In this document: positions 23,741 through 35,059 of the stretch, piece after piece
Layout: each line of letters opens with the position of its first letter
How positions within the stretch are numbered: position 1 is the first letter of the stretch
DNA from: Anodontia alba
Lineage: Eukaryota > Mollusca > Bivalvia > Lucinida > Lucinidae
Assembly: GCA_964016985.1 (NCBI GenBank)
Contig: OZ024828.1
Location: forward strand, 89,872,399 to 89,936,398
Length of the DNA: 64,000 nt
Direction: 5' to 3'
Made by a program: the position numbers and the translations under genes
The notes under the pieces: generated by a model
What the model saw: only the letters and a program-made list of their open reading frames with translations
Databases searched by the model: none
Told to the model about the DNA's origin: nothing

Positions 23741-24232
23741 TCGTCTTTTCAATGTGAAGAATGTAACTGTTATAAAACTATAAGTTAAATACATCAGATC
23801 TTTGTATGAAGTGCGTGAAATTACTTTTGATAATTTGTACTTTTATCCATGCAGAGAATCAGATGTGACATGTGTCAGTGACCTTTTTTTCTTCTTTTTT
23901 TGCTTTCTTTTTTTTTGCGGGGCATATTTTGTGGATATTCAATGGGATTCACCTGAGGCCATTCTAGTGGATGCCCACAGCATGTGTTTGGTGGCAAATT
24001 TAGCGAGGCTTTATATGGTTATCATCTGATTCCTGCCTTATCTGTTACTCTACACGAAGTAGACCTACTGGACTTAAACAGCCATATGTAATTGTCACCA
24101 TTGATGAGATATTGTGTTTGTGCCGTGTGGAGACCCTAGAAAGTCTCCCGTACATTCATTTAATGGTGTTATTATTTCCAGTGCCAGAGGTTGCACTTTA
24201 CAATCACCTTTCGTATTCCCCTTCATCATAAT

Positions 24233-24296
24233 GTCTGGGAAGGGCTGCGGTTTGTGATTGTTCCACTCCCTCGACTTTTCTCTTAACTTTTTTTTG
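24233..24296 (+). mobile_element. Naiad 3' tail fragment
   Basis: The end of the Naiad tail (TCTGGGAAGGGCTGCGGTTT, then a CTCCCTCGAC variant and TTTCTCTTAACTTTTTTTT) abuts the Gypsy remnant at 24297. Confidence 0.85.
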
Positions 24297-25126
24297 TTAG
24301 TACTATAGACTTCTTGGCGAAGAAAGGTATAAACCGACGATTCAAGCCAATGACTCAGATAAAAAAACAAACCTGTTTCTTCGTTGTAGGCGTAGGTATG
24401 TTTTGTATTGCCTCTATCTTAGTTTTGGTTGTCTGTACTTCTCCATTGTCAACAATATATGCAAGAAATTCTATCTGCTGAAAAGTAAGCATGCATTCGC
24501 TGGGCTTTGCTGTCAACCTAGTAGTCCTTAGACCAACTAATATATTTCTAATATGTTCGAAGGGATCATACCAGGTTTCACTGACTGTAATAATATCCTT
24601 AATAAAACCATCAGCGAAGTCTTCACAGTTAAAGAGAGCTCTTTTCAATAACCCGACAACTGATAATGTCCAAATGGAGTGATAATGCACTATTTTCTTT
24701 TGATTGTTCTGTCAAGGGAATCTGCCAGTCATTTGTCAAATCAATCTTACTGATGTATTTTCATCTTTATTTATGATGTATTCAAGCTTGGGCATAAGCT
24801 GTGGATCAAAGATAGTTACCTGATTGAGATGTAGTCAACGCATAGCCTTATTGTATTGCCTTTCTTAGAAACAACTACTACTAGTGAAGCCTATGGACGA
24901 TGATTTTCAGCAATACCTCCTCAATCATATCTTGGGTTTCCTTCTGGACTTTTTCTCTGGTTGCGTATGGAAGAATATAAGCCTTTCTAGATACAGGGTA
25001 TATCAGAAGTCAATTTGACATCATGCTCAAGATGACTTGTCTTACCTGGCAGATCAATTAGAACAACTTCAAACGTTTGCAACAAGGTCTTGATATCATT
25101 TGCTTGTCTTTCACTAAATGCTTTAT
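24297..25126 (-). pseudogene. Gmr1-like Gypsy reverse transcriptase remnant
   Basis: Minus-strand translation from 25126 gives KAFSERQANDIKTLLQTFE, then LIDLPGKTSHLEHDVKLTSD, a VVVVSKKGNTIRLCVDY motif, EDFADGFIKDII around the active site, and RLTAKPSECMLTFQQIEFL, then IGLNRRFIPFFAKKS near 24330. This is a Ty3/Gypsy RT. The upstream continuation on this strand is at 28262-29390, across a Pearl-like insertion, and encodes integrase. Several stops and a deletion are present. Confidence 0.8.
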
Positions 25127-28100
25127 TATGCCCCCAACTTCAAAGAAGTTGGAGGGGCATATTGCTTCTGGGTTGTTCGTCCGTCCGTCCGTCCGTCCGT
25201 TCGTCACGCTTTTTGATGCATAGCATAACTTTAAAACCGTGAATGCTACTGTTTTGAAATTTCATATATGGATTCCTTATGAAAAAATAGCTGAAACGTA
25301 TTTTTTTTCTTGACAGGATTATGCCCCTTTTCTGAGTTATGGCCCTTTGAAAAAATATGGATGCAATCTTGTCAGCACAATATCTCAAAAACTATTAAAG
25401 CTAGAGCCTTGAAACTTAATGAATAGACTGGTAGTGATGAGTAGACAACCTGATTAACTTTTGAAGAAATTTTGAAAAATACTTCTTGAGTTATGGCCCT
25501 TTGTAATTTTGGGCAATTTTACCTTGTCAGCAAAATATCTCAAAAACTGTTAGAGCTAGAGCCTTGAAACTTAGTAAATGGATTTGTAGTGATGAGTAGA
25601 TGACCTGATTAACTTTTGAAGAAATTCTGAAAAATACTTTATGAGTTATGGCCCTTTGTAATTTTGGGCATTTTTATCTTGTCAGCAAAATATCTCAAAA
25701 ACCGTTGGAGCTAGAGCCTTGACACTTAATGAATAGACTGGTAGTGATGAGTAGACAACCTGATTAACTTTTGAAGAAATTTTGAAAAATGCCTTTTGAG
25801 TTATGGCCCTTTGTAATTTTGGGCATTTTTACCTTGTCAGCAAAATATCTCAAAAACTGTTAGAGCTTGAGCCTTGAAACTTAGTAAATGGATTTGTAGT
25901 GATGTGTAGATGACCTGATTAACTTTTGAAGAAATTCTGAAAAAAACTTCATGAGTTATGACCCTTTGTAATTTAGGGCATTTTTAACTTGTCAGCAAAA
26001 TATCTCAAAAAACTATTGAAGCTAGAGCCTTGAAACTTGATGAATAGACTGGTAGTGATGAGTAGACAACCTGATAAACTTTTGAAGAAATTTTGAAATA
26101 TACTTCTTGAGTTATGCCCCTTTGTAATTTTAGGCATTTTATCTTGTCAGCAAAATATCTCAAAAACTGTTAGAGCTAGAGCCTTGAAACTTAGTAAATG
26201 AATTTGTAGTGATGAGTAGATGACCTGATTAATTTTTGAAGAAATTCTGAAAAATACTTCATGAGTTATGGCCCTTTGTAATTTTGGGCAATTTTACCTT
26301 GTCAGCAAAATATCTCAAAAACTGTTGGAACTAGAGCCTTGACACTTGATGAATAGACTGGTAGTGATGAGTAGACAACCTGATTAACTTTTGAAGAAAT
26401 TTTGAAAAATGCCTTTTGAGTTATGGCCCTTTGTAATTTTGGGCATTTTTACCTTGTCAGCAAAATATCTCAAAAACTGTTAGAGCTTGAGCCTTGAAAC
26501 TTAGTAAATGGATTTGTAGTGATGTGTAGATGACCTGATTAACTTTTGAAGAAATTCTGAAAAACACTTCATGAGTTATGACCCTTTGTAATTTAGGGCA
26601 TTTTTAACTTGTCAGCAAAATATCTCAAAAAACTATTGAAGCTAGAGCCTTGAAACTTGATGAATAGACTGGTAGTGATGAGTAGACAACCTGATAAACT
26701 TTTGAAGAAATTTTGAAATATACTTCTTGAGTTATGCCCCTTTGTAATTTTAGGCATTTTTATCTTGTCAGCAAAATATCTCAAAAACTGTTAGAGCTAG
26801 AGCCTTGAAACTTAGTAAATGAATTTGTAGTGATGAGTAGATGACCTGATTAATTTTTGAAGAAATTCTGAAAAATACTTCATGAGTTATGGCCCTTTGT
26901 AATTTTGGGCAATTTTACCTTGTCAGCAAAATATCTCAAAAACTGTTGGAACTAGAGCCTTGACACTTGATGAATAGACTGGTAGTGATGAGTAGACAAC
27001 CTGATTAACTTTTGAAGAAATTTTGAAATATACTTCTTGAGTTATGCCCTTTGTTATTTTGGGCATTTTTTATCTTGTCAGCAAAATATCTCAAAAACTA
27101 TTAGAGCTAGAGACTTGAAACTTGGTGAATTGATTGGTAATGATGAGTAGATGACCTGATTAATTTTTTTGTAAATTTTGAAAAATATTTCATAAGTAAT
27201 GGCCCTTTGTAAATTTGGGCATGTTTCCCTTGTGAACAAAATATCTCAAAAACTATTGAAGCTGGAGCCTGAAACTTGATGAATAGATTGGTAGCGATGA
27301 GTAGATGACCTGATTATGCCCCCAGTTTCGAATGAAATTGATGGGGCATATTATTTTGCCTTCATTTGTCCATCCGACTGTTTGTCCGTTCATCAAGCTT
27401 TTTTTGTGCATGCCATATCTTAAGAACCCTGCACGCTAGGGTTTTGAAATTTTATATTTGGGTTCCCAATGAAAAAATAGCCGACCCGTATTTTGTTTCT
27501 TGTCTAGCATGTTTATTTAAAGTTATGCCCCTTTGAAAAAAATCAGAATTAAATCTTGTGAGCAAGATATCTTGAAAAGTATTTAAGCTGGGTTCTTGAA
27601 ATTCGATACAGTGAGTGGGAATGATGTGTACATTACCCGATTATATTTTGAGAGAATTCCATGAAAATATTGATAAAATTACGGCCCTTTGCAGTTCTGC
27701 TCATTTTGACCTTGTCAGCAAGATTTCTCGAAAAGCACTTAAGTTAGGGTCTTGAAATATTATATGCTGATTGGGGATGATGTGGAGATTACCTGGTTTG
27801 TTTTTTAGGGAATTCCATGAAAAATTGATGTAGTTATGGCCCTTTGTAGTTCTAGGCATTTTGACTTTTTCAGCAAGATATCTCAAAAAGTATTTAAGCT
27901 AGAGCCATGATATCACCTGATTAAATTTTGAACCAATTAAATGAAATGTTGGAGTTATGGCCCTTCGCAATTTCGGGCCATTTAATGTCGTTGCTTTATT
28001 GTGTATAGCATAAGTTTAGAACCATGTATGCTAATGTTTTGAAATTTCATGTTTTGATTCCTCATGAAAAAAATAGGTGATCCGTATTTTTTTCTTATCC

Positions 28101-28257
28101 CAATCATCTCCTATTTTAGAGTTATTTCCCTTTGATAAAATAACATTGAAATCATATATTTGTACTGTTGTTACCGTCATGGCTAAGCAGTGTTGGGGTT
28201 AAACAGTGTTAGAGTCAGGCAGTTGGGGGCATAGTGTTTTACAAACACCAGCTCTAG
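25127..28257 (+). mobile_element. Pearl-like non-autonomous element (Helentron-type)
   Basis: The 3.13-kb unit sits between TTTA direct repeats (25123-25126 and 28258-28261) and splits a Gypsy remnant. It opens with a hairpin (TGCCCCCAACTTC and its partner GAAGTTGGAGGGGCA), then a GTCC tetranucleotide run at 25180-25202, then ~155-bp core repeats. A second diverged start (hairpin and TCCG-rich run) is at 27315-27400 with about three more cores. The 3' end has AGTTGGGGGCA, a GTGTTTTACAAACAC hairpin, and CTAG at 28254-28257. This is the layout described for bivalve Pearl elements. No protein is encoded. The Helentron link and the exact ends are inference. Confidence 0.78.
25371..27314 (+). repeat. 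155-bp tandem array with A/B dimer structure
   Basis: GTCAGC(A)AAATATCTC starts occur at 25371, 25526, 25681, 25836, 25991, 26146, 26301, 26456, 26611, 26767, 26922, 27077 and 27232 (GTGAAC), spacing 155-156 bp. Two monomer types alternate: A (GAATAGACTGGTAGTGATGA, then ACAACCTG) and B (AAATGGATTTGTAGTGATG, then ATGACCTG). Four-monomer blocks repeat nearly exactly at ~620 bp, for example 25836 with 26456 and 25991 with 26611. Confidence 0.95.
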
Positions 28258-28261
28258 TTTA

Positions 28262-29390
28262 TCACTACATTATCAGGTCCTTTCTGTGCTACTAATAGAG
28301 GATTTTCAATGCATTTAGTCTCTGAATCCTCATTTTCAGCAGAACCAATACATAATATTGGAATTTGTATAGGACGCTCTAGTTCACTACTTTTATCAGC
28401 CACTAGAATATTTACCTTGTTAAGCTCAACTCTTGTATTAGCTGATCTCTCAATCCATTCTCAAAGCATATTGATATGAAATGCCCTCTTGCTGCATTTG
28501 CCTGTTTTGACAGAATAGTCTACCGGACTTATTTGCTCAAATAGTTCAAATGGCCCTTTCCTTTCAGCAAGAACTTTTTTGAACTAGTTGTTAACAGTAT
28601 GCTAAATTTCTGACATGTTTTAATATTCTGGTGCAGGTATTTCTATCATAGTACATAGTAGAGGAGCTGCCTCTGGATACGTGAGACTGTTTCTATTGCT
28701 TCTCTTAGTTCTGTTTAGTGACCCTACTATATCAATTGCAACAAGTGCAAATGGATCATATATTGGTGGTATTGAAATCAGATTTGCTTTTCAAGCTTTT
28801 TCTTTTGCTACTCTTCTCTGACACTATGGGCATAATCTGCTATATTCTGCAACACCTTTTAATAAACCTGGCCAAAAGAAAATTATGCAATAACCTGCTT
28901 CTAGTTTTTTATTTTTTTTATATTATTTATTTATTTTTGTGTTGTTTTTGTTTCTTTTTTTTCTGTTCCTCATATGATCTCCGAAAGGAATATCACGAGC
29001 AGTTTGTATTAAACTCTTTCTGTACTTCTTTGAGGTACAATTATCTGGTGTACAAAAAAACACGTCCATAGTCATAGAAACCTAGAAACCTCTGTAGAGT
29101 GTATTTTTTTCTTTTTCATAAAAAATAGTTTCTGCGTACTATAACGGTCATTTTGCTAGTTTCCATGCATTTAATAGAGATACGTCATTGTTCTGTTCAA
29201 CAATCACTGCATCTGTACAGAGACTCTTCCAACTGCTTACAAGAATCAGTAGTGTAAGCTCTTTAAGACTATTATCATTTTGGTTTCATATCTCGTCTGA
29301 TTGCTGATTAAGGAGCTCTTCAGACTTACTGTTCTTTGCCATATTTCTGGTGACAACTTGAAAAGACTGAGATGTCTAATTCAGAGTGCA
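28262..29390 (-). pseudogene. Gmr1-like Gypsy integrase and upstream remnant
   Basis: On the minus strand, FWPGLLKGVAEYSRLCP followed by a stop and CQRR (near 28870-28800) is the end of an integrase zinc-binding domain. PFALVAIDIVGSLNRTKRSN (near 28755) holds the first catalytic Asp. The rest of the core is deleted. KGPFELFEQISPVDYSVKTG and KRAFHINML (28560-28470) are the C-terminal GPY-like domain. A linker leads across the Pearl insertion into RT at 25126. From 28880 to 29390 the sequence is T-rich and no domain was recognised. Confidence 0.72.
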
Positions 29391-29401
29391 CGTTCCCAAG
29401 G

Positions 29402-29547
29402 TCAACTGCCGTAATAAAGCCCTTATTGCCAAACTTCTTTCGCAGGGCTATCGTTAATTTAAACTTTGTAAGGCGTTTTGAAATTCGAAATTTTATCGCG
29501 GACACAGTGCCTTGGTTAAAATATATAACGTCAATCTAAAAACACCT
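29402..29547 (+). pseudogene. Naiad RT fragment
   Basis: About 145 bp match the coding stretch AACTACCGTAATAAAGCCC to the AACACTTCTGCA region of other Naiad copies (near 14630-14770), with several substitutions and small indels. Both ends are abrupt. Confidence 0.8.
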
Positions 29548-30572
29548 CCCCCCTTATTTTCCTATTACATGTGCACTTTCTGGTGGCCAAGGAGTTGTAA
29601 AAATGTGAAGGAAAATCAAAGAAATGGCAGTTAAGTTTTAGAGCAAACCCTTAATTATATCCCATCCCACCCCTCACGCATACTAAACGGAATAAAGACA
29701 AGTTGAAAACAGTATACTGTTTTCAACTTGTCCGTTATTCCGTTCAGTATCTTGAGAACAAATAATTCATGGAATAAACTAAGTTTTGCAGGTGCATTGT
29801 TGTTGACCAGATCTAGGTTGAGATTGTTATGCGTCAAATTCCGCAAATTTACAACACAGTCATGGTCCTTGAATATTGTCCAAATTTCCTTTCGGCTTAA
29901 TATCTTGTGCATAAATCGATGAAATTTGATCAAATTTTGCATATGCAGTGCACTTTTATCTATCTCTAGGTTGGGTTGTTACGCGTCAATAGCCGCAAAT
30001 TTTCAAAAAAGTTATGGCTCTTGTCCGTCAGTCCGTTATTCCGTCATACTGACTTAGTTTCCGTTGAATATCTTGAGAACGGATTGATGGAATTAAACTA
30101 AAGTTTGGAGAAGCATTGTTGCTGATCAGATCTAGGTTTGGATTGTTACGCATTAATTTTCGCAAATATACAACACAGATATGACCCTTGGGTTTTGTCA
30201 AAATTTTGTTTCCGCTCAATATTTTCTGAACGAATTGATTGAATTTGATCACATTCCGTATATGCATTGATAATCAGGTCTTTGTTAGGATTGTTACGCG
30301 TGTTTTTCTTGAAAATTTGAACAAAGTCGGAAAAAAGCTAGTGAAGTTATACAACAAAAAACATTATTTGTTGATAAAGAATTACAAAGAGAATTACAAA
30401 GAGAAAAAGTATAACCCTTGAATTACTTATCCTGATGACCCTATTTTCTTACCAAATGTGCATTGTCTAATGAGCAAGGTGTTCAAAATTTAAACAAAAT
30501 CGGACAAAGGTTAGTGAAGTTACAGAGCAAACATTTGAATTGTTTGAAAAAAATTGTTTAAAAAAAAATGGA
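29548..30572. repeat. Degenerate ~155-bp repeat cluster, Pearl-like
   Basis: TTGTTACGCGTCAAT-type blocks recur near 29826, 29976, 30138 and 30293, with CTTGAGAAC, GGAATTAAACTAA and CCGCAAATTT segments. A TCCGTCAGTCCGTTATTCC stretch at 30025-30045 corresponds to the tetranucleotide-rich part of Pearl-like elements. A perfect 36-bp palindrome lies at 29697-29732. No gene is present. Confidence 0.65.
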
Positions 30573-31983
30573 CTAATTGTGCTCCTCTTGTTGCAGATTT
30601 GTTTCTTTTTTATTATGAGAGAGATTTCATGAAGTCTCTCTCACGTGAAAATCAGGCTGACATTATTGAGGCTTTCAATTCAACTTCAAGATACCTTGAT
30701 GATTTATTAAATATTGACAATATTTACTTTGACTAAATGGTGGACCGCATATACCCTACAGAACTCCCATTAAATAGAGCAAATTCTTCCGATACCGAGG
30801 CACCTTTTTTGGATTTGAATCTATGTATATCTAATGGTACAGTTTCTACCAAACCTTATGATAAACGGGACCATTTTGATTTTGATATAATCAATTTCCT
30901 TTTTCTGGATGGCGATGTCCCCCAGCGTACCTCATATGGGGTATACATATCTCAACTTATTAGATTCGCCAGAGCTTCTTCAAATCTTAATGACTTTAAC
31001 TACCATAATAAAGCCCTAACTGCCAAACTTCTTAGGCAGGACTATCGTTATTTTAAACTTCGTAAGGCGTTTTCGAAATTTTATCGCAGACACAATGCCT
31101 TGTTAGAAAAATATAGGGTCAGTGAACACACTTCTGCAACAAGGTATATCAGAACCAGAATTTTACGGTGACTTAGTGTACAGATTTTAAAAAAAACATT
31201 GTAGGTAAATCTAACTTTTCGGAGCAATTCAGAAAACTTATTAACCGTTATAAAAGAATTGGCTATAGCCTGGATATTATGCGGCAGACTGCATGCCTAG
31301 TTGTCAACCCAATTATTGTTGATGGCTATGCTTCACTCTTTAATTGCACGATGGCGGTTCGGCCGTCAGACTCAATGACGGCCTCTTCGTAAAACTTTAA
31401 CCGGTGGGTTGGGGCTTGACGATATGTCTTTGGCTTGGCCCGCCGTGTTTCAACTATTGGTTTTCATTTACTCTGGCATTCAGTAGAATTAGCCATGAGT
31501 ACTCGTCTTTGTTTATTATAGTGATTAATTTGATTTTAATTTTTTGGCTTTGATGCATGGACTGAGTTGGGAGCCTTTATGCGAACCGAATTTTTAGGTA
31601 TTTCTGTATGAAGGGTAGCATCGGGACCCAGGGTGAAGTTGGCTAGCTGTAAAAGTGCAATAAACCCCCCGGTGGTTTGCTCTACTGACCGTTCTAAGGA
31701 GGTGGTCCCGGTGTTAGTCTTACTCTTTGGTGCTTAGTGGTTTATTCTGAGGCGATTTGTTGTATGTCTTACCTTGTGCCATTTTGTTTTTGTGTTTTTC
31801 AGTCCTTTTAGCATTGAGATTATCTCGCTTGGGGAATAGAAAGCTAATATTAGTGCTTTTCGTATGTTTGATCGATTTGTGCTTGTTTGAATTTGTCGTT
31901 TTCCTCTTCCTCTTGACATCTGGGAAGGGTTGCGGTTTGTGATTGTGGCACTCCCTGGACTTTTCTCTTACCTTTTTCGTTGA
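30573..31983 (+). pseudogene. Naiad-like Penelope RT, copy B
   Basis: A 5'-truncated copy starts within the RT (motif-B-like CAPLVADLFLFYYERDF). It keeps the catalytic RYLDDLLNID motif intact, but has an in-frame TAA at 30734-30736 in the sequence for YFDQMVD and a frameshift near 31125 in the SVSLKTLLQQ region. The 3' part reads GKSNFSEQFRKLINRYKRI and runs to MTASS-type codons near 31390. The 3' tail follows, ending in TTACCTTTTT at 31978. Confidence 0.88.
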
Positions 31984-33225
31984 CAGAATCAAAGACATGC
32001 TGAAAACAATATACCCACCTTAAACTTTGTTTTGCGCGCGGTATAATTAGTAGAATTTAAGGAAGGACTAGATAAGGTAGTGAAGTTATAGAGGAAAAAC
32101 CTTAATTGGTGACTGAATCAGAATCACGGATATGCTGAAAACAGTATAACAACCCCCTTCCCCGTCCCCCCCCCCCACACACACCAATCTCTCCTGTAAC
32201 ATTGTCTTGCAGGTCGGGAAAGGGAGTGGGAGAGGATTAATTGGGTACATACCTCTAAATTGTCAGAAGCTGAAGCCCCGCCTTTTTTGGGGGAGAGCAT
32301 TGAGCTTACATTAAAACGAATGTGAAATCACCTGTCACTCATAAATATTGTGTTGACTGTAGTACAAAACATGGCCTACCAATGTGAGTTACAAATATGA
32401 ATATTTGATTAATAAATCTTTATTTTGGAGAAGTAGGGCTTATATTGCTTAGAAAAAAAATAAACAATATACACCACCACCCCACTCAAACATTCTAGAG
32501 ATGATTTGAACGAAATGTGAAGTCTTGTTATTTCTCCACGAAAACATATGTTGTGATACTCATTAGAGGCACCTTGGTGAGGCACTTCGAATTATTGCCA
32601 CAACGTATGCTTTCGTGGAGACAAAAAAAAAAAAGAAAAAATATCAAAACTTTTTTTTCTTTTGTAAAAAAATGCCTTATCTGGTGCTAAGGAAACAGCT
32701 TTTGTTCAATCTATTTTCAAAGTACATTTGACTCGCTATCTCAAACACTGATTAATCAAAACTACATGTTTATTCAAAATAAAAAAGAAGTGCCAAAAAG
32801 CAGTGCTTATTAGATACCCATTGCCTGTGGATAGAGTGCAGTGGCAGATTCAAAGCGGGGTTGAATCTCCCTTTAACTCGAAATTTCATTTACATTTGAA
32901 ATTTTGGATAAAAATCTGATAGATCCCAGACACTTTTCCTTCTACTTCTCTTCAAAATGTCAATAAGTTTTACCACCTGTAAGTGTTTGTAAAATTGCTG
33001 GATGAGTGACAAACAACAGTGTTCTGCGGTGTCCTATCTGGGCCTACACTGTTTGCTCAGGCCTGTCGTCCATACGTAGAGTATGTACGGTAATATGATT
33101 AAATAGAACCCCGTCGGAAATTCTCCTGGATCCGCACTTGTAGGGGCTTTAAATGTCAAGGTAAGGAAGGTTAACTGTTTAAAATATTTTTGAAATGAGC
33201 ATTTGATTTACGAACTGAAATATAT
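31984..33225. other. Unassigned AT-rich DNA with a foldback
   Basis: No gene was recognised. A C-run lies at 32167-32175 and a foldback at 32533-32621 is listed separately. The flanks look like decayed dispersed repeats. Confidence 0.4.
32533..32621. repeat. 89-nt imperfect hairpin
   Basis: TCTCCACGAAA at 32533 pairs with TTTCGTGGAGA ending at 32621. Inner segments CATATGTTGTG and CACAACGTATG also pair, around a GAGGCACCTTGGTGAGGCAC middle. Sequence and symmetry resemble the hairpin at 63079-63173, so they may be one family. Confidence 0.7.
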
Positions 33226-33227
33226 AA

Positions 33228-34000
33228 CATATGACAAACGGGACGATTTTGATTTTGATATAGTCAATTTCCATTTTCTGGATGGCGATGTCCCCCGGCG
33301 TACCTCATATGGGGTATACATATCTCAACTTATAAGATTCGCCAGAGCTTCTTCAAATCTTAATGATTTTAACTACCGTAATAAAGCCCTAACTGCCAAA
33401 CTTCTTAGGCAGGGCTATCGTTATTTTAAACTTCGTAAGGCGTTTACGAAATTTTATCGCAGACACAGTGCCTTGTTAGAAAAATATAGCGTCAGTCTGA
33501 AAACACTTCTGCAACAAGGTATATCGGAACCCGAATTTTACGGTGACTTAGTGTACAGATTTAGAAAAATTGTAGGTAAATCTAACTTTTCGGAGCAATT
33601 CAGAAAACTTATTAACCGTTATAAAAGAATTGGCTATAGTCTGGATATTATGCGGCAGACTGCATGCCTAGTTGTCAACCCAATCATTGTTGATGGCTAT
33701 GCTTCACTCTTTAATTGTACGATGGCGGTTCGGGCCTCAGACTCAATGACGGCCTCTTCGTAAAACTTTAACCAGTGGGTTGGGGCTTGACGATATGTCT
33801 TTGGCTTGGCCCGCCGTGTTTCAACTATTGGTTTTCATTTACTCTGGCATTCAGTAGAATTAGCCATGAGTACTCGTCTTTGTTTATTATAGTGATTAAT
33901 TTGATTTTTATTTTTTGGCTTTGATGCATGGACTGAGTTGGGAGCCTTTATGCGGTTTGTGGTTGTGGCACTCCCTGGACTTTTCTCTTGCCTTTTTTTT
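33228..34000 (+). pseudogene. Naiad-like Penelope RT, copy C with internal deletion
   Basis: The copy begins within the region after the palm (KRDDFDFDIVNFHFLDGDVP) and reads open to DSMTASS and its stop at 33763. This 186-codon frame is intact in itself but lacks the RT catalytic core. At about 33953 the 3' tail jumps from GAGCCTTTATGCG straight to the final GGTTTGTGGTTGTGGCAC, so roughly 330 bp present in copies A, B and E are missing. A TGCG shared by both sides marks the junction. Confidence 0.88.
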
Positions 34001-35059
34001 ATACATCTATTACCAATTTCGCTGCTCTCGTCATTCATAAGACCTCGTCACTCATATCCACTAGCGCTACTCATTCTGATCTATAAGTTTAGTATTTTTC
34101 CATTTTTGTTGGTTGCACTGATCGTTTGCATTGTTATGATTGTAATATGTGTGCCAAATAACGGCGTTTGTCCAATTCAAGTCGTTACGCAAGATGCAGA
34201 TATGACTGAAAATATTAATTTAAATGGGTAAATCGTCCAAAATGGCACCAAATTCGGATCGATTGTCGCCAGAATGAAACAAAATCCAGGAACCGTAGTT
34301 ATATTTTGACGTTAATTTTGGTGCTGGGTTGTATGGAATTTGATTCCGCGCAGTATAGCATTCTCCGAGACGACAATAGCTCCAGATTGTCGACAACCCA
34401 GCTGAAATAGCAACCCTTTTAGCTCGCGCTACTCATGTCCGGATATTCACGTCACTTATTTCTTTGCATAACAATTGGCTATGAGTGAAGAGATTACTGT
34501 CCGCAGCTCTGCACAGCGTAATATTGATGGGGCGATTCCCAAGCTGTAATCGATTACCAGGAACCCCGTGAGCTTATAATACACATCACAATTTCCCTGT
34601 TTCATTGTTTTGATTCTTAATTAAAGCTGTATTTTGCCTCATTTTTTTTTCATTCCTGGCTGATATATAGTTATTTTCCAACTGAAAGTCACCTAATTTA
34701 GATCTCAATTTTAAAACACTAGACCACCCCTTTTACAAGAAGAAACCGTAATTTGGGTAAGCTATTTGATCCTATTTCATTTTTAGTGAAACACAGGGGC
34801 ATGTAATTCTCTATAATTTAACCTGGTTTACACAATAAATTAGCAGTTTGTTAATTGATTCAATGTCTGAAATAGTTTTGCCACGGATGAGATAAAGTTT
34901 ACTATTTTTTGAGCAACAATGGTTTGTGTCATTTTGAGCAGAGATACAGCTTTAAGACTGCAATATTTAATGTCGGATATATTTAACAGACATTGGCATA
35001 GAATAAAAAAAATAGATCAAACCGGTGAAGCTGATGTCGCCCCCTGCCCTTCATCCTCC
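34001..35059. other. Unassigned DNA
   Basis: No gene was recognised. The frame at 33938-34231 is part Naiad tail and part unrelated sequence. Short complementary words (GACGACAATAGCTCC, ATTGTCGACAACCCAGC, GGGTTGTATGG) near 34325-34405 hint at another small foldback. Confidence 0.35.

Noticed and set aside
25371..27314. CRISPR-like regular repeat array
   Set aside because: The whole 155-bp unit is repeated head to tail with no unique spacers, in a eukaryotic transposon context.
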